A DNA stretch of 64,000 nt from Sphaerisporangium sp. (GTDB lineage Bacteria > Actinomycetota > Actinomycetes > Streptosporangiales > Streptosporangiaceae), in contig JAOPYI010000207.1 in the NCBI GenBank assembly GCA_025964675.1, forward strand, positions 19,079 to 83,078, given 5' to 3'. Under the pieces are notes generated by a model. The model saw nothing but the letters and a program-made list of their open reading frames with translations. It did no database searches and was not told the origin of the DNA. Positions 8,249 through 18,852 of this stretch are shown here, piece by piece (position 1 is the first letter of the stretch; the number at the start of each line of letters is the position of its first letter). The translations under genes and the position numbers were made by a program.

Positions 8249-9679
8249 CTACCTCACGGGGTTGGTGAAGACGGCGAGCGGGATGGGAAGCCAGGTGGGG
8301 CGGTTGCGCGACTCGTAGACGACCTCGTACGCGGCCTTGCTCAGCTCGAGCGCCCGGAGCAGCACGGCGTCGTCGCCGTGGATCCTGCCGCCGCCTGCCG
8401 AGTATCCCGCGATGAAGGCCGCGCGGTTGCGCTCCGCCCACTCGGCCGCCCGAGGCTCCAGAGCCCGGGCGTTCGGGTGGTCCGACAGCAGGTGGCGGGC
8501 GGCGTAGTCGAAGGACCTGAGCATGCCCGCCACGTCCCTGAGCGGGGAGTCAAGGGCCCGGCGCTCGTCCAGCGGCTGGCCAGGCTCGCCCTCGAAGTCG
8601 AGCACGACCCACTCGCTCGTAGTGCGCATGACCTGGCCCAGGTGGTAGTCGCCGTGGACCCGCTGGACGACGATCGGCCGGCCGACGTCGGCCAGCTGGT
8701 CGAACGCCTGGTGGGCGGTCCCGGCGTAGCCGGAGAGCTGGGGCACCTCGGCGATGGCCGCCTCGAGGCGGCGCCTGAAGCCTTCGACCATCCGCTTGAC
8801 CTCGGGCGCCTCGACGGTGCTCGTGGGGAACGCGGTGGCCAGCTCCTTGTGCAGGTGTGCGGTGGCCATGCCGAGGCGGTGCGACTCGGCCGCGAAGTCG
8901 CCTCCGGCGTCGCCCGCGGCCATGCCGGGCAGCGCCCCGTACAGGTCGCGCACGCTGGTGAGCGCCAGTGCCCACCCGTCGCAGGCGGTCGGCAGGAACT
9001 CCTGGGTGAACGCGAGCGTGGTGTTCTGGCCGTCGACGTCGGCCTCGATCCAGCCGTACGGGCGGGCGATGTTGGGCGAGCCGCGTTCCGCGAGCGCCGA
9101 GACCACCTCGAGCTCGGGGTTCATCCCGGGGATGATCTTGCGGAACAGCTTGCAGATGTAGGCGTCGCCGAACACCAGCGAGGTGTTGGACTGCTCGCCG
9201 CCGAGCACCAGGCTCCGCGGCGAGGTGTCGATCTCCGTGCCCGGCATGTGGCGGAAGCGCAGGGCGCCGAGATCGGCGTCCTCGGCGATGGACGAGAGCA
9301 GGACGCCGGTGATGTCGGCGTCGTGGACGGCGTCGTAGGCGAAGCCGTCGCCGGTCTCACCGATCGCGACATGCCGCAACCGGTGCGGCAGCTCCGGGCG
9401 GAACCCCACGAGGAGCTGGTAGCGATCGGTGTGCGTCTCCTGACCAACGGTGATGACGAGATGGCGTACGCACACATCCGCCTGGGGTCGTGGCCTCGCG
9501 GCGTCGTCCGTGGTCCTGGAGGAACCCGCCACATCGCTGTGGAAGGATTCTGCAGGACCACGAAGGGGGAGCGGCGTGGTGGCCTCTATGGCCAGCTCGG
9601 TGATCGCACGGCCCTTGCCGGCGAACCACCGCTGATGGGTGATCCAGCCGGCAAGTAGCTCTTCGAGAGAATGTGTCAC
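8249..9679 (-). CDS. mak: Maltokinase (Mak/Pep2)
   Basis: A 476-residue kinase that phosphorylates maltose to maltose-1-phosphate with ATP, feeding GlgE. The aminoglycoside-phosphotransferase-like core is visible: [20 protein letters not shown] is the catalytic HGD loop and [19 protein letters not shown] carries the metal-binding Asp. The N-terminal cap domain includes [11 protein letters not shown], typical of Mak. GTG 9679 is chosen because it overlaps the treS stop codon (GTGA), implying translational coupling. In some mycobacteria TreS and Mak are fused or form a complex; here they are separate but adjacent. Confidence 0.94.
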   Translation of the reverse strand: MTHSLEELLAGWITHQRWFAGKGRAITELAIEATTPLPLRGPAESFHSDVAGSSRTTDDAARPRPQADVCVRHLVITVGQETHTDRYQLLVGFRPELPHRLRHVAIGETGDGFAYDAVHDADITGVLLSSIAEDADLGALRFRHMPGTEIDTSPRSLVLGGEQSNTSLVFGDAYICKLFRKIIPGMNPELEVVSALAERGSPNIARPYGWIEADVDGQNTTLAFTQEFLPTACDGWALALTSVRDLYGALPGMAAGDAGGDFAAESHRLGMATAHLHKELATAFPTSTVEAPEVKRMVEGFRRRLEAAIAEVPQLSGYAGTAHQAFDQLADVGRPIVVQRVHGDYHLGQVMRTTSEWVVLDFEGEPGQPLDERRALDSPLRDVAGMLRSFDYAARHLLSDHPNARALEPRAAEWAERNRAAFIAGYSAGGGRIHGDDAVLLRALELSKAAYEVVYESRNRPTWLPIPLAVFTNPVR

Positions 9680-11388
9680 GTCTCCTCGGCTGCTGCGCTC
9701 GTGGGCGGAAGGGTGAACCAATAGAACCCATGCCCCGGCAGCGTCAAAAGATACGGAAGTTCGCCAATCGGTGGAAATGGAACTCCACCGGTGCACTCCA
9801 CTGGAGTGACCCCCTCGAACCTCCGCAGGTCCAGCTCGACGGGTTGCGGGAAGCGGGACAGGTTGTTGACGCACAGCACCCGGTCGTCGCCGAGCTCGCG
9901 GACGAACGCGAGCACGCTCGGGTTGGAGGAGTTGAGCTCGGTGAACTCGCCCAGCCCGAAGACGGGGTGCCGCTTCCGGATCTCGATCATCTTCTTGGTG
10001 AAGTGAAGGAGCGAGCCGGGGTTCTTCTGCTGCGCCTCGACGTTGAGCGCCTGGTACCCGTAGATCGGGTCCATGATCGTCGGCAGGTAGAGGCGGCCGG
10101 GGTCGCAGTCGGAGAAGCCCGCGTTACGGTCGGGGGTCCACTGCATCGGTGTGCGCACGCCGTCGCGGTCGCCCAGCCAGATGTTGTCACCCATGCCGAT
10201 CTCGTCGCCGTAGTAGATGACGGGGCTTCCCGGCAGGCTCATGAGCAGGGCGGTGAACAACTCGATCTGGTTGCGGTCGTTCTCGAGTAGCGGGGCCAGG
10301 CGGCGGCGGATGCCGACGTTGGCCCGCATGCGCGGGTCCTTGGCGTACTCGGTGTACATGTAGTCGCGCTCTTCGTCGGTCACCATCTCGAGCGTCAGCT
10401 CGTCGTGGTTGCGCAGGAAGATGCCCCACTGGCAGTTCTCGGGGATCTTCGGCGTCTGGGCCATGATCTCCGAGATCGGGTAGCGGGTCTCCCGGCGCAC
10501 GGCCATGAAGATGCGAGGCATCAGCGGGAAGTGGAACGCCATGTGGCACTCGTCGCCGCCGGTGACCGGGTCGCCGAAGTACTCGACGACGTCGGACGGC
10601 CACTGGTTGGCCTCGGCGAGCAGCACCCGATCGGGGTAGAGGCGGTCGACCTCGCTCCTGACCCGCTTGAGGTAGGCGTGGGTCTGCGGGAGGTTCTCGC
10701 AGTTGGTGCCCTCCTGCTCGAACAGGTAGGGGATGGCGTCCATCCGGAACCCGTCGATGCCGAGGTCCAGCCAGAAGCGCAGCACCTCGAGCATGGCCTC
10801 CTGCACCGCGGGATTCTCGTAGTTGAGGTCCGGCTGGTGGTGGAAGAACCGGTGCCAGTAGTACTGCCCCCGGACCGAGTCGTACGTCCAGTTGGACGTC
10901 TCGGTGTCGATGAAGATGATGCGGGCGTCGTTGTACTCCTCGGCGGTGTCCGACCAGACGTAGAAGTCGCCGAACGGCCCGGTCGGGTCGTGCCGGGAGG
11001 CCTGGAACCACGGGTGCTGGTCGCTCGTGTGGTTCATGACCAGGTCGGCGATCACCCGCATCCCACGCTTGTGCGCCTCGTCGACGAGCTTGATGAAGTC
11101 CCCCAGATCACCGAAATCTGGGAGAATCTTCATAAAGTCGGAAATGTCGTATCCGCCGTCTTTAAGCGGTGACTCGTAGAGCGGCAGGAGCCACAGGCAG
11201 TCGACGCCGAGCCATTGGAGATAGTCCAGCTTGTTGATGAGACCGCGGATGTCTCCGGTTCCGTCCCCATTTGAATCCGCGAATCCTCGAATGAGGACTT
11301 CGTAGAAGACGGCGCGCTTGTACCAGTAAGGGTCGCGCGGCTTTTCGTGTGTGAAGGTGTTCGGGACGGGCTGAGACGTCAAGCTCAC
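9676..11388 (-). CDS. treS: Trehalose synthase / maltose glucosylmutase TreS
   Basis: A 570-residue GH13 enzyme that interconverts trehalose and maltose. The N terminus ([20 protein letters not shown]) is characteristic. Catalytic residues are seen in [20 protein letters not shown] (Asp), [18 protein letters not shown] (Glu) and [19 protein letters not shown] (Asp). Length matches the family, without a C-terminal kinase fusion. GTG 11388 has GGGGAG about 7 bases upstream. Its stop overlaps the mak start and glgE lies 53 bases upstream, so glgE-treS-mak probably form one transcript converting trehalose to maltose-1-phosphate and then to glucan. Confidence 0.96.
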   Translation of the reverse strand: MSLTSQPVPNTFTHEKPRDPYWYKRAVFYEVLIRGFADSNGDGTGDIRGLINKLDYLQWLGVDCLWLLPLYESPLKDGGYDISDFMKILPDFGDLGDFIKLVDEAHKRGMRVIADLVMNHTSDQHPWFQASRHDPTGPFGDFYVWSDTAEEYNDARIIFIDTETSNWTYDSVRGQYYWHRFFHHQPDLNYENPAVQEAMLEVLRFWLDLGIDGFRMDAIPYLFEQEGTNCENLPQTHAYLKRVRSEVDRLYPDRVLLAEANQWPSDVVEYFGDPVTGGDECHMAFHFPLMPRIFMAVRRETRYPISEIMAQTPKIPENCQWGIFLRNHDELTLEMVTDEERDYMYTEYAKDPRMRANVGIRRRLAPLLENDRNQIELFTALLMSLPGSPVIYYGDEIGMGDNIWLGDRDGVRTPMQWTPDRNAGFSDCDPGRLYLPTIMDPIYGYQALNVEAQQKNPGSLLHFTKKMIEIRKRHPVFGLGEFTELNSSNPSVLAFVRELGDDRVLCVNNLSRFPQPVELDLRRFEGVTPVECTGGVPFPPIGELPYLLTLPGHGFYWFTLPPTSAAAEET

Positions 11389-11441
11389 CTGTGGACTCCC
11401 CGCTGTGCTGATGCGCGCTTGTACGTCGGTGTCGCCAGGTG

Positions 11442-13469
11442 CTAAGGCTGGCTGGCCGGCGTCGCTCGCAGTGAGAGGACGTGTGCTGGATTGATGTGCG
11501 GATCGAGGCGTACGTAGTTGGCCTGCCGCCAGTGGAACGACTCGCCCGAAAGCTCATCGTCCACGACGAATTCGGCGCCCCAATCGAGGCCAAGGCCGGG
11601 CATGTCCAGCCAGACCGTAGCCTCGTGCGTGTTGTGTGGGTCGAGATTCACGACGACCAGAACCACGTCGCCTAGGCCGTGCCGTCGTGTGGACGGGTCA
11701 TAGGCGCCGGGGAGCCGCTTCGAGAAGCAGATCATGTCAGGGTGGTCGACGTTGTGGAATCGTAGGTTACGCAGTTCCTGCACCGCAGGGTGTGCTCTTC
11801 GAAACAAATTGAGGTGAGTGATGAAAGGCGCCAGGCTCCGGCCCTCGCGTTCCGCGGCGGCCCAGTCGCGAGGTCTTAGCTCAAATTTCTCACTATGGAG
11901 ATATTCCTCGCTGCCCGGTCGTACCGGGGTGTTCTCGGCGAGCTCGTAGCCCGCGTATACCCCCCAGGAGGGTGACGCCAACGCCGCGAGGACAGCCCTT
12001 ATCTTGAACGCCGGCATGCCGCCGTTCTGAAGGTACTCATGAAGGATGTCTGGAGTGTTGACGAAAAAGTTGGGTCGCACGTAATGCGAGGTCTCGTGTG
12101 ACAGCTCGCTCAGGTAGCTCTCGACGTCGGCCTTGGAGTTCTTCCAGGTGAAGTACGTGTACGACTGGTCGAAACCGATCTTGGCCAGGCCCCGGAGCAT
12201 CGGGGGACGCGTGAACGCCTCCGACAGGAACAGCACGTCGGGATCGGTGGAGTGGATGTCCGCCAGCAGCTTCTCCCAGAACCCCAGGGGCTTGGTGTGC
12301 GGGTTGTCCACCCGGAAGATCCGCACGCCGTGGTCCATCCAGTGCCGGACGACCCGCAGGACCTCGGCATAGACGCCTTTCGGGTCCTTGTCGAAGTTCA
12401 GGGGATAGATGTCCTGATATTTCTTCGGCGGGTTCTCGGCGTACGCGATGGAGCCGTCGGCCCGGATGGTGAACCACTCGGGGTGCTCCTTGACCCAGGG
12501 GTGGTCGGGGGAGCACTGCAGGGCCAGGTCGAGCGCGACCTCCAGGCCGAGCCCCCGGGCCCGCCGCACGAAGGCGTCGAAGTCGTCCAGGGTGCCGAGG
12601 TCGGGGTGGATCGCGTCGTGGCCGCCCTCTTCGGAGCCGATCGCCCAGGGGGAGCCGACGTCGTACGGCTCGGGGTGCAGGGTGTTGTTGGGCCCTTTGC
12701 GGAAGGTCTCGCCGATGGGATGGATCGGTGGGAGGTAGACCACGTCGAAGCCCATGCCGGCCACGGCCGGCAGCCGCTCGGCAGCAGTCCTGAAATTTCC
12801 GGACTTGGGCACTGCGCCGTCTTCAAGGATCGCGCCCTCGGACCGGGGGAACAGCTCGTACCACGAGCCGAACAGCGCCCGTCTCCTGTCGACCCGCACG
12901 CGGTATCTCGGCCCGCGGGTCACCAGGTCGCGCAGCGGATGGACGGCCAGCACGCTCGCCGTCTCGGGGAGCTGTACCAGGGCCAGCCTGGCCCGGGGGT
13001 CGAGCTCGTCGTCGCGCAGCCGCCCGGCGACGTCCAGGAGCGCCGAGCGGTGGGCGCACCTGTCGCACCCGGCCTGCCGGACGGCTCTCGCGGCGCGCTC
13101 GAAGATGCGCGCGCCCTCCTCGCACATCAGATCCGTGTCGATGCCACGGGGGATCTTGATGTTGGCGTCGTGGAGCCAGGTGGCGACCGGGTCGCTCCAG
13201 GCTTCGACGCGGAAGTGCCAGTTGCCCTCCGTGGGGAGGGTCACCTCGACGGCCCAGCGATCGGTGCCGGGCTCGACCTCGCGCATGGGCAGCACCCGCC
13301 CGCGCCCCCCCTCGGGGTCGGTGAGCACGACCCCGGCGGCCACGGCGTCGTGTCCTTCTCGGAACACGGTGGCGCTGATCTCGAAGGTCTCTCCCGCCGC
13401 TGCCTTCGCGGGCCATCGCCCGCACTCGACAACAGGGTAAATGTCCTGTATTGGGATTCGTCCGATCAT
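11442..13469 (-). CDS. glgE: Alpha-1,4-glucan:maltose-1-phosphate maltosyltransferase GlgE
   Basis: A 675-residue GH13_3 enzyme that extends alpha-1,4-glucan with maltosyl units from maltose-1-phosphate. It begins [20 protein letters not shown], typical of GlgE. Catalytic residues are in [20 protein letters not shown] (Asp), [18 protein letters not shown] (Glu) and [16 protein letters not shown] (Asp). The ATG at 13469 is supported by a TACCTT -10 box 8 bases upstream, which would give a leaderless transcript. It heads the minus-strand cluster and diverges from glgP across 435 bases. Confidence 0.97.
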   Translation of the reverse strand: MIGRIPIQDIYPVVECGRWPAKAAAGETFEISATVFREGHDAVAAGVVLTDPEGGRGRVLPMREVEPGTDRWAVEVTLPTEGNWHFRVEAWSDPVATWLHDANIKIPRGIDTDLMCEEGARIFERAARAVRQAGCDRCAHRSALLDVAGRLRDDELDPRARLALVQLPETASVLAVHPLRDLVTRGPRYRVRVDRRRALFGSWYELFPRSEGAILEDGAVPKSGNFRTAAERLPAVAGMGFDVVYLPPIHPIGETFRKGPNNTLHPEPYDVGSPWAIGSEEGGHDAIHPDLGTLDDFDAFVRRARGLGLEVALDLALQCSPDHPWVKEHPEWFTIRADGSIAYAENPPKKYQDIYPLNFDKDPKGVYAEVLRVVRHWMDHGVRIFRVDNPHTKPLGFWEKLLADIHSTDPDVLFLSEAFTRPPMLRGLAKIGFDQSYTYFTWKNSKADVESYLSELSHETSHYVRPNFFVNTPDILHEYLQNGGMPAFKIRAVLAALASPSWGVYAGYELAENTPVRPGSEEYLHSEKFELRPRDWAAAEREGRSLAPFITHLNLFRRAHPAVQELRNLRFHNVDHPDMICFSKRLPGAYDPSTRRHGLGDVVLVVVNLDPHNTHEATVWLDMPGLGLDWGAEFVVDDELSGESFHWRQANYVRLDPHINPAHVLSLRATPASQP

Positions 13470-13477
13470 CGCGTCTC

Positions 13478-13483
13478 AAGGTA
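13478..13483 (-). promoter_or_regulatory. -10 box of glgE (leaderless)
   Basis: Minus-strand TACCTT ends 8 bases before ATG 13469. No ribosome binding site is visible between them, consistent with a leaderless transcript. Confidence 0.5.
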
Positions 13484-13553
13484 GCGGCGACGCACCGGGC
13501 GCCACCGGGAGTTGTGAGGGCAAGGAGTGATCTTTGCTTTCAAGTTTAGGTTC

Positions 13554-13690
13554 CCGGCTTGATGCCGGTGTATGGGCAGGCGCGATCATATTCATCCCCA
13601 CGAGTGACCCTTGTCACCCCGGGGATGGGAGGGTTCAGCTGAGGCTCTTACATGGGACTGCCCCCATAGTCCCTCTTCAAGCCTGCTTGA
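13554..13690. ncRNA. Candidate structured RNA or regulatory element
   Basis: Consecutive stem-loops: CCGGC-TTGAT-GCCGG (13554-13568); a two-tier hairpin with outer stem CATCCCC/GGGGATG (13593-13599 and 13621-13627) and inner GTGAC-CCTT-GTCAC (13604-13617); GGGACT/AGTCCC (13654-13673); and TCAAGC/GCTTGA (13677-13690). No open frame with coding bias is seen. I cannot match it to a known riboswitch class. It could be a distal glgP leader, a small RNA or clustered regulator sites. Confidence 0.35.
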
Positions 13691-13890
13691 GGGAAGTTAG
13701 GGGTGCCCGGGGAACCTTTCCTCCGTGAGAGTTGCTGTGTGAGCCGTGGCCGTACATGATCAAGTTGAGATCACCATGGCGAGTCCGGTTTAGTGAGGTT
13801 TGATCTGGTTTGAGAGCGGTGAGAGCGAAACGCATGAGATCTGGTAGGCGCACAAGAGTGTTCCGGTCGCGCGTCGTGGCGCTGAGTAAC

Positions 13891-13896
13891 TAGGGT
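13891..13896 (+). promoter_or_regulatory. -10 box of glgP (leaderless)
   Basis: TAGGGT ends 8 bases before GTG 13905, with no ribosome binding site between. This supports GTG 13905 as the start and a leaderless transcript. Confidence 0.5.
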
Positions 13897-13904
13897 CTGG
13901 CCCC

Positions 13905-16508
13905 GTGAGAGCTATCCGCAGGTTCACCGTCCGCACCGTCCTTCCCGTGGAGCTGGCCGCCCTCGGCGAGCTCGTACAAAATCTGCGCTGGTCATGGCAC
14001 CCCGAGACCATGGATCTGTTCGCGGAGGTGGATCCCGACACCTGGGAACGAGTCGGCCACGACCCGGTCGCGCTGCTCGGAGCGGTGGAGGCCGACCGGC
14101 TGGCCGAGCTGGCCCGTGATCGCAGGTTCCTCCGCAGGCTGGCCGACGCCGCGGACGACCTGCGCGAGTACATGACCGCGCCGCGCTGGTACCAGACGCT
14201 GCCCGAAGCGCCCGCCGCCGTCGGCTATTTCTCGCCCGAGTACGGCATCGCCGCCGCCCTCCCGCAGTACTCCGGAGGCCTCGGCATCCTCGCGGGCGAC
14301 CACTTGAAAGCCGCCAGCGACCTCGGCGTCCCGATCCTCGGGGTCGGCCTGCTCTACCGCCACGGCTACTTCAGCCAGTCCCTGTCGGCCGAGGGCTGGC
14401 AGCAGGAGCACTACCCGAGCCTCGACCCCGGCGGCCTGCCCCTGAGCCTCCTCAAGGAGGAGGACGGCACGCCCGCCCGCGTCGCCATCCCGCTGCCCGG
14501 CGGGCGCACGCTGCACGCCCAGATCTGGGTCGCCCAGGTGGGCCGCGTCCCGCTGCTGCTGCTCGACTCCGACGTGGCCGAGAACGACAACGCCGCGCGC
14601 GACGTCACCGACCGCCTGTACGGCGGGGGCACCGACCACCGGCTCATGCAGGAGCTGCTGCTCGGCATCGGCGGGGTGCGGGCGCTGCGCGCCTACTGCC
14701 GCGTCACCGGGCACGCCGAGCCCGAGGTCTTCCACACCAACGAGGGCCACGCCGGCTTCCTCGGCCTCGAGCGCATCCGCGAGCTGACCGAACACCGGCT
14801 GTCCTTCGACGAGGCGCTGGAGGCGGTCCGCGCCGGCACGGTCTTCACCACGCACACGCCCGTGCCCGCCGGCATCGACCGGTTCCCCGCCGAGATGATC
14901 GAGAAGCAGTTCGGCGGCGACAATGTCTGGCCGACCGTTCCCGTGGAGCGCATCCTCGCGCTGGGCGCCGAGCCCGACTCCCCTGAGGGCGGCGGCGACA
15001 CGGCGGTCTTCAACATGGCTGTCATGGGCATGAGGCTCTCGCAGCGCGTCAACGGCGTCTCCGAGCTGCACGGCGCGGTCAGCCGAGGGATGTTCCAGGG
15101 GCTCTGGCCGGGGTTCGACCTCGACGACGTCCCGATCGGCTCGATCACCAACGGCGTGCACGCCCCGACCTGGGTCGCCCGCGAGGTGATGGAGCTCGCG
15201 GGCAAGGAGCTCCCCTCGCTCATCGAGAAGGCCCAGGGCTGGGAGGGCGTGCAGAAGCTCTCCGACGAGGACATCTGGGCCATCCGGGGTCGGCTGCGCC
15301 GTCAGCTCGTCGACGCGGCCCGCGACCGGCTGCGGGCTTCCTGGCGTGCCAGGGGAGCCTCCACGGCCGAGCTCGGCTGGATCGACGAGGCCCTCGACCC
15401 GGAGGCGCTGACCTTCGGCTTCGCGCGGCGTGTTCCCTCGTACAAGCGGCTCACGCTCATGCTGAAGGACCCCGACCGCCTCAGGGAGCTGCTGCTCAGC
15501 CCCGACAAACCCGTCCAGATCGTGATCGCCGGCAAGGCCCACCCGGCCGACGAGGGCGGCAAGCGGCTGATCCAGCAGATCGTGAAGTTCGCCGACCAGG
15601 AGGACGTGCGCCACCGCATCGTCTTCCTGCCCGACTACGACATGAACCTCGGCCAGCTCATGGTCCAGGGCTGCGACGTCTGGATGAACAACCCGCTGCG
15701 CCCTCTGGAGGCGTGCGGCACCTCCGGCATGAAGGCCGCTCTCAACGGCGGGCTCAACCTGTCCATCAGGGACGGCTGGTGGGACGAGTGGTTCGACGGC
15801 AACAACGGCTGGGCCGTCCCGACGGCCGACGGCGTCGAGGACCCCGACCGCCGTGACGAGCTGGAGGCCGGCGCACTGTACGACCTGATCGAGCGCGAGG
15901 TCGCCGACCGCTTCTACGACCGTACGGGCGGCGAGCATCCCCGCCGCTGGCTCGACATGGTCAAGCACACGCTCAGCTCGCTCGGGCCGAAGGTCCTCGC
16001 GGGCCGCATGCTCCGCGACTATGTCGTGGACCTTTACACCCCGGCCGCCGGGTCGGCGCGCGAGCTTTCCAAGAGCGACCACGCGAGAGCGCGAGAGTTC
16101 GCCGCCTGGAAGCTGCGGGTCACCCGCGCCTGGCCCGGCCTTCGGGTGGAGCACATCGAGGCGTCCGGCATCGGGGACACCCCGGAGCTCGGGGCGGCGA
16201 TGGAGGTCCGCGCGACGATCGCGCTGGGCGAGCTCTCCCCGGACGACCTGAGCGTGCAGGCCGCGTACGGCAAGGTGGGCGTGCACGACGAGCTGATCGG
16301 CCCGTCGTACGTCACGCTCTCGGTCGAAGCGGTGGGGGACGACGGCAAGGCGACCTACACCGGCGTCGTGCCGCTCGATCGCACGGGCGCCTTCGGGTAC
16401 ACCGTCCGGGTCGTGCCCGCCCATCCGCTGATGTCGTCTCCGGCCGAGCTGGGTCTCATCGCCGTCCCCGAGGAGCCCGTCGGGATGACCAACGGCACGC
16501 TGCGCTAG
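13905..16508 (+). CDS. glgP: Alpha-glucan (glycogen/maltodextrin) phosphorylase GlgP
   Basis: An 867-residue GT35 phosphorylase of the actinobacterial type, releasing glucose-1-phosphate from alpha-1,4-glucan with phosphate and PLP. It starts IRRFTVRTVLPVELAALGEL, a DUF3417-type N-terminal extension. The phosphorylase core shows YFSPEYGIAAALPQYSGGLG, FHTNEGHAGFLGLERIREL and FARRVPSYKRLTLMLKD. The PLP-lysine region is ACGTSGMKAALNGGLNLSIR. GTG 13905 is the only sensible start and lies 8 bases after a -10 box. It diverges from glgE, so synthesis and breakdown of the glucan are encoded back to back. Confidence 0.96.
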   Translation: MRAIRRFTVRTVLPVELAALGELVQNLRWSWHPETMDLFAEVDPDTWERVGHDPVALLGAVEADRLAELARDRRFLRRLADAADDLREYMTAPRWYQTLPEAPAAVGYFSPEYGIAAALPQYSGGLGILAGDHLKAASDLGVPILGVGLLYRHGYFSQSLSAEGWQQEHYPSLDPGGLPLSLLKEEDGTPARVAIPLPGGRTLHAQIWVAQVGRVPLLLLDSDVAENDNAARDVTDRLYGGGTDHRLMQELLLGIGGVRALRAYCRVTGHAEPEVFHTNEGHAGFLGLERIRELTEHRLSFDEALEAVRAGTVFTTHTPVPAGIDRFPAEMIEKQFGGDNVWPTVPVERILALGAEPDSPEGGGDTAVFNMAVMGMRLSQRVNGVSELHGAVSRGMFQGLWPGFDLDDVPIGSITNGVHAPTWVAREVMELAGKELPSLIEKAQGWEGVQKLSDEDIWAIRGRLRRQLVDAARDRLRASWRARGASTAELGWIDEALDPEALTFGFARRVPSYKRLTLMLKDPDRLRELLLSPDKPVQIVIAGKAHPADEGGKRLIQQIVKFADQEDVRHRIVFLPDYDMNLGQLMVQGCDVWMNNPLRPLEACGTSGMKAALNGGLNLSIRDGWWDEWFDGNNGWAVPTADGVEDPDRRDELEAGALYDLIEREVADRFYDRTGGEHPRRWLDMVKHTLSSLGPKVLAGRMLRDYVVDLYTPAAGSARELSKSDHARAREFAAWKLRVTRAWPGLRVEHIEASGIGDTPELGAAMEVRATIALGELSPDDLSVQAAYGKVGVHDELIGPSYVTLSVEAVGDDGKATYTGVVPLDRTGAFGYTVRVVPAHPLMSSPAELGLIAVPEEPVGMTNGTLR

Positions 16509-16530
16509 GACAGGCCACTACAAATCGCTT

Positions 16531-16544
16531 AAATGGGGGCATTT
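16531..16544. repeat. Short inverted repeat after glgP
   Basis: AAATG-GGGG-CATTT is a perfect 5-bp inverted repeat in the 116-base gap between glgP and the debranching enzyme gene. A/T-rich arms are unusual in this DNA. It could be an operator or a weak hairpin; a TTGACG 30 bases downstream might be a -35 element for the next gene. Confidence 0.3.
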
Positions 16545-16624
16545 GTTTCGAATGTATCGACTGCCAACTGGGCAGGGCTTGACGGAGGCGACGCGATTTC
16601 ATCCGTGAAGGAGCGTGATCCGTC

Positions 16625-18778
16625 ATGGACGGCTGGACTTTCGAGGGCCAACCGGGGGCGTTGGGGGACACCACGACCACGCTGGTCGAGGGTGGATCGT
16701 TCTGCGTCTGCCAGCGGAACGGCGACATCCTGCCGGGCGGGGCCCAGGGCGTGTACTACGCCGACACCCGCCTGGTGTCCCGCTGGGAGCTGCGCATCGA
16801 CGACGCGCCCCTGGAGAGCATGAAGGTGGTGCCGGGGGAGCCGTACCACTCCGCATTCCTCGCCAGGACCCCGCCCCGCCCGGGCAGGGCCGACAGCACC
16901 ATGCTGGTGATCAGGGACCGCTACATCGGCGGCGGGCTCCGCGAGGATGTCACGCTGCGTAACCTCGCTGACGAGGCGGCCGGGTGCCTGGTCACCCTCC
17001 TGGTCGCCTCCGACGTGGCCGACCTGTTCGAGGTCAAGGCCCACCGCATCCAGCACGTTGTGGACATCGAGACCATGGTCGACCGGAGCGGACTGAAGAT
17101 CGTCTCGGCGAGCAGGTCCCGGGGGGCACGGGTGATCGCGGAGTGCGAGGAAGCGGAGTTCGAGGCGATCCCGGGTCTGCTGACCTTCAAGACGGTGGTC
17201 CCCGCGCGCAGCCAATGGCGGGTGACCCTCCAGGTGAATCCCATCCTCGACGGCGAGGAGGCACCGGCCTGGTTCTCCACGAGGCACCCAGTCGAGCACG
17301 CCGAGCCCGCCATGCGCCTGGCCGAATGGCTGCGGAGCAGCCCGTCCATGAGCACCACGAACGTCGTCCTGGCGGAGGCGCTCCGCAGGTCCAGGACCGA
17401 TCTCGGGAGCCTGCGGCTCTTCGAGAAGGACCATCCGGACGACCTTCCCTCGATCGCCGCCGGGGCGCCGTGGTTCATGACCCTCTTCGGCAGGGACTCC
17501 CTGCTGACCTCCTGGATGGCGCTCCCGCTCGACCAGACCCTCGCCCTCGGGACGCTCCGCCGCCTCGCCGACCTGCAGGGCACCAAGGTCAACCTGCTCA
17601 CCGAGGAGGAACCCGGCAAGATCCTGCACGAGCTGCGGTACGGCGTGGAGCCGGGGGCGCCCGCCTTCGCCGGCGGCCAGCCGTACTACGGGTCGGTCGA
17701 CTCGACGCCGCTGTTCGTCATGCTGCTCGGCGAGCTGCGCCGATGGGGCCTGCACGCCGACGAGGTGTCCCGGTTCCTGCCGCACGCCGACGCGGCGCTG
17801 GGCTGGATCGAGAACTACGGCATGCGCGACGGGTTCCTGTCGTACCGGCGCAAGACCGACCGCGGCCTGGTGAACCAGGGATGGAAGGACTCCTTCGACG
17901 GCGTCAACTACGCCGACGGCAGCCTGGCGAGGCCCCCCATCGCCCTGGCGGAGGCGCAGGGCTACGTCTACGGGGCCTACGTCGCGCGCGCCAACCTCGC
18001 CCAGGACCTCGGTGACACCGAGACGGAGCGGCGCTGCGAGAAGCAGGCCGTCGTCCTGCGCGAGGCCTTCAACGAGCGGTTCTGGATGCCGGACAGGGGC
18101 TACTTCGCGATCGGGCTGGACGGGGAAGGGCGGTTGATCGACTCGCTCGCCTCCAACATGGGCCACTGCCTGTGGACGGGGATCGTGGACGAGGACAAGG
18201 CGCGATCGGTGGCGGAGCACCTGCTCTCGCCCGAGATGTTCAGCGGGTACGGCGTGAGGACCCTCGCCTCGAGCATGGGCGCCTACAACCCCATGAGCTA
18301 CCACAACGGATCGGTCTGGCCGCACGACAACGCGATCATCGCGGCCGGGCTGATGCGCTACGGCTTCGTCGAGGAGGCGCAACGGATCGCCAAGGGCCTG
18401 CTGGACGGGGCGCACGCGTCCGCGGGCCGCCTCCCTGAGCTCTTCTGCGGCTTCGAGCGGGAGGAGTTCCCGACGCCCATCCCGTACCCGACGTCGTGCG
18501 CGCCCCAGGCGTGGGCAGCGGCCTCGCCCATCCACCTCGTACGGTCGCTGCTGCGCTTCGACCCGTGGGTGTCTCGCGGCAAAGTCTGGCTCGCGCCCGC
18601 CCTGCCGGAGGGGTTCGGGCTGCTCCAGGTGTCGAACCTGCCCGTCGGTGAGTCCAGGATTATGGTGAAGGTACAAGAAGGCGATGATTCCGCCATCGTC
18701 TGCGGTCTTCCCGCCGGGGTCGAGCTGATCAACCAACCTCGCCCGCCGACCCTGATCTCGATGCCCGGCTCCGACTGA
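16625..18778 (+). CDS. Glycogen debranching enzyme (amylo-alpha-1,6-glucosidase family)
   Basis: A 717-residue protein with the N-terminal GDE_N-bis domain (about residues 1-230; VEGGSFCVCQRNGDILPGG and GVYYADTRLVSRWELRIDD are diagnostic) followed by an (alpha/alpha)6-barrel catalytic region. The barrel shows PWFMTLFGRDSLLTSWMAL, GWKDSFDGVNYADG and SYHNGSVWPHDNAIIAAGL, which carry the likely acid/base residues. It should remove alpha-1,6-linked glucose left by GlgP, although relatives hydrolyse other glucosides. GAAGGAG lies 8 bases before ATG 16625. It follows glgP and precedes a glycosyltransferase gene, so a co-regulated glucan module is likely. Confidence 0.9.
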   Translation: MDGWTFEGQPGALGDTTTTLVEGGSFCVCQRNGDILPGGAQGVYYADTRLVSRWELRIDDAPLESMKVVPGEPYHSAFLARTPPRPGRADSTMLVIRDRYIGGGLREDVTLRNLADEAAGCLVTLLVASDVADLFEVKAHRIQHVVDIETMVDRSGLKIVSASRSRGARVIAECEEAEFEAIPGLLTFKTVVPARSQWRVTLQVNPILDGEEAPAWFSTRHPVEHAEPAMRLAEWLRSSPSMSTTNVVLAEALRRSRTDLGSLRLFEKDHPDDLPSIAAGAPWFMTLFGRDSLLTSWMALPLDQTLALGTLRRLADLQGTKVNLLTEEEPGKILHELRYGVEPGAPAFAGGQPYYGSVDSTPLFVMLLGELRRWGLHADEVSRFLPHADAALGWIENYGMRDGFLSYRRKTDRGLVNQGWKDSFDGVNYADGSLARPPIALAEAQGYVYGAYVARANLAQDLGDTETERRCEKQAVVLREAFNERFWMPDRGYFAIGLDGEGRLIDSLASNMGHCLWTGIVDEDKARSVAEHLLSPEMFSGYGVRTLASSMGAYNPMSYHNGSVWPHDNAIIAAGLMRYGFVEEAQRIAKGLLDGAHASAGRLPELFCGFEREEFPTPIPYPTSCAPQAWAAASPIHLVRSLLRFDPWVSRGKVWLAPALPEGFGLLQVSNLPVGESRIMVKVQEGDDSAIVCGLPAGVELINQPRPPTLISMPGSD

Positions 18779-18852
18779 TCATGATGACGACCTTGAGCGG
18801 GCTCGGCGGGGGTCTGAGGACGCCTGGGCTCCGGGGGGAGGTGGGCTCCGAC

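Larger units (their letters stand above)
13470..13904. other. glgE-glgP divergent intergenic region
   Basis: This 435-base gap holds the -10 boxes of both flanking genes at its extreme ends. The centre has no convincing gene but contains several stem-loops between 13554 and 13690. If both promoters are as proposed, the central 380 bases are not the 5' leader of either main transcript. Confidence 0.6.

Noticed and set aside
13992..16424. An 810-codon minus-strand frame opposite glgP
   Set aside because: It mirrors glgP codon for codon, with biased composition and no ribosome binding site; glgP has full catalytic motifs.
16529..18736. A 735-codon minus-strand frame opposite the debranching enzyme gene
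   Set aside because: Antisense shadow; the plus strand carries recognisable domains.
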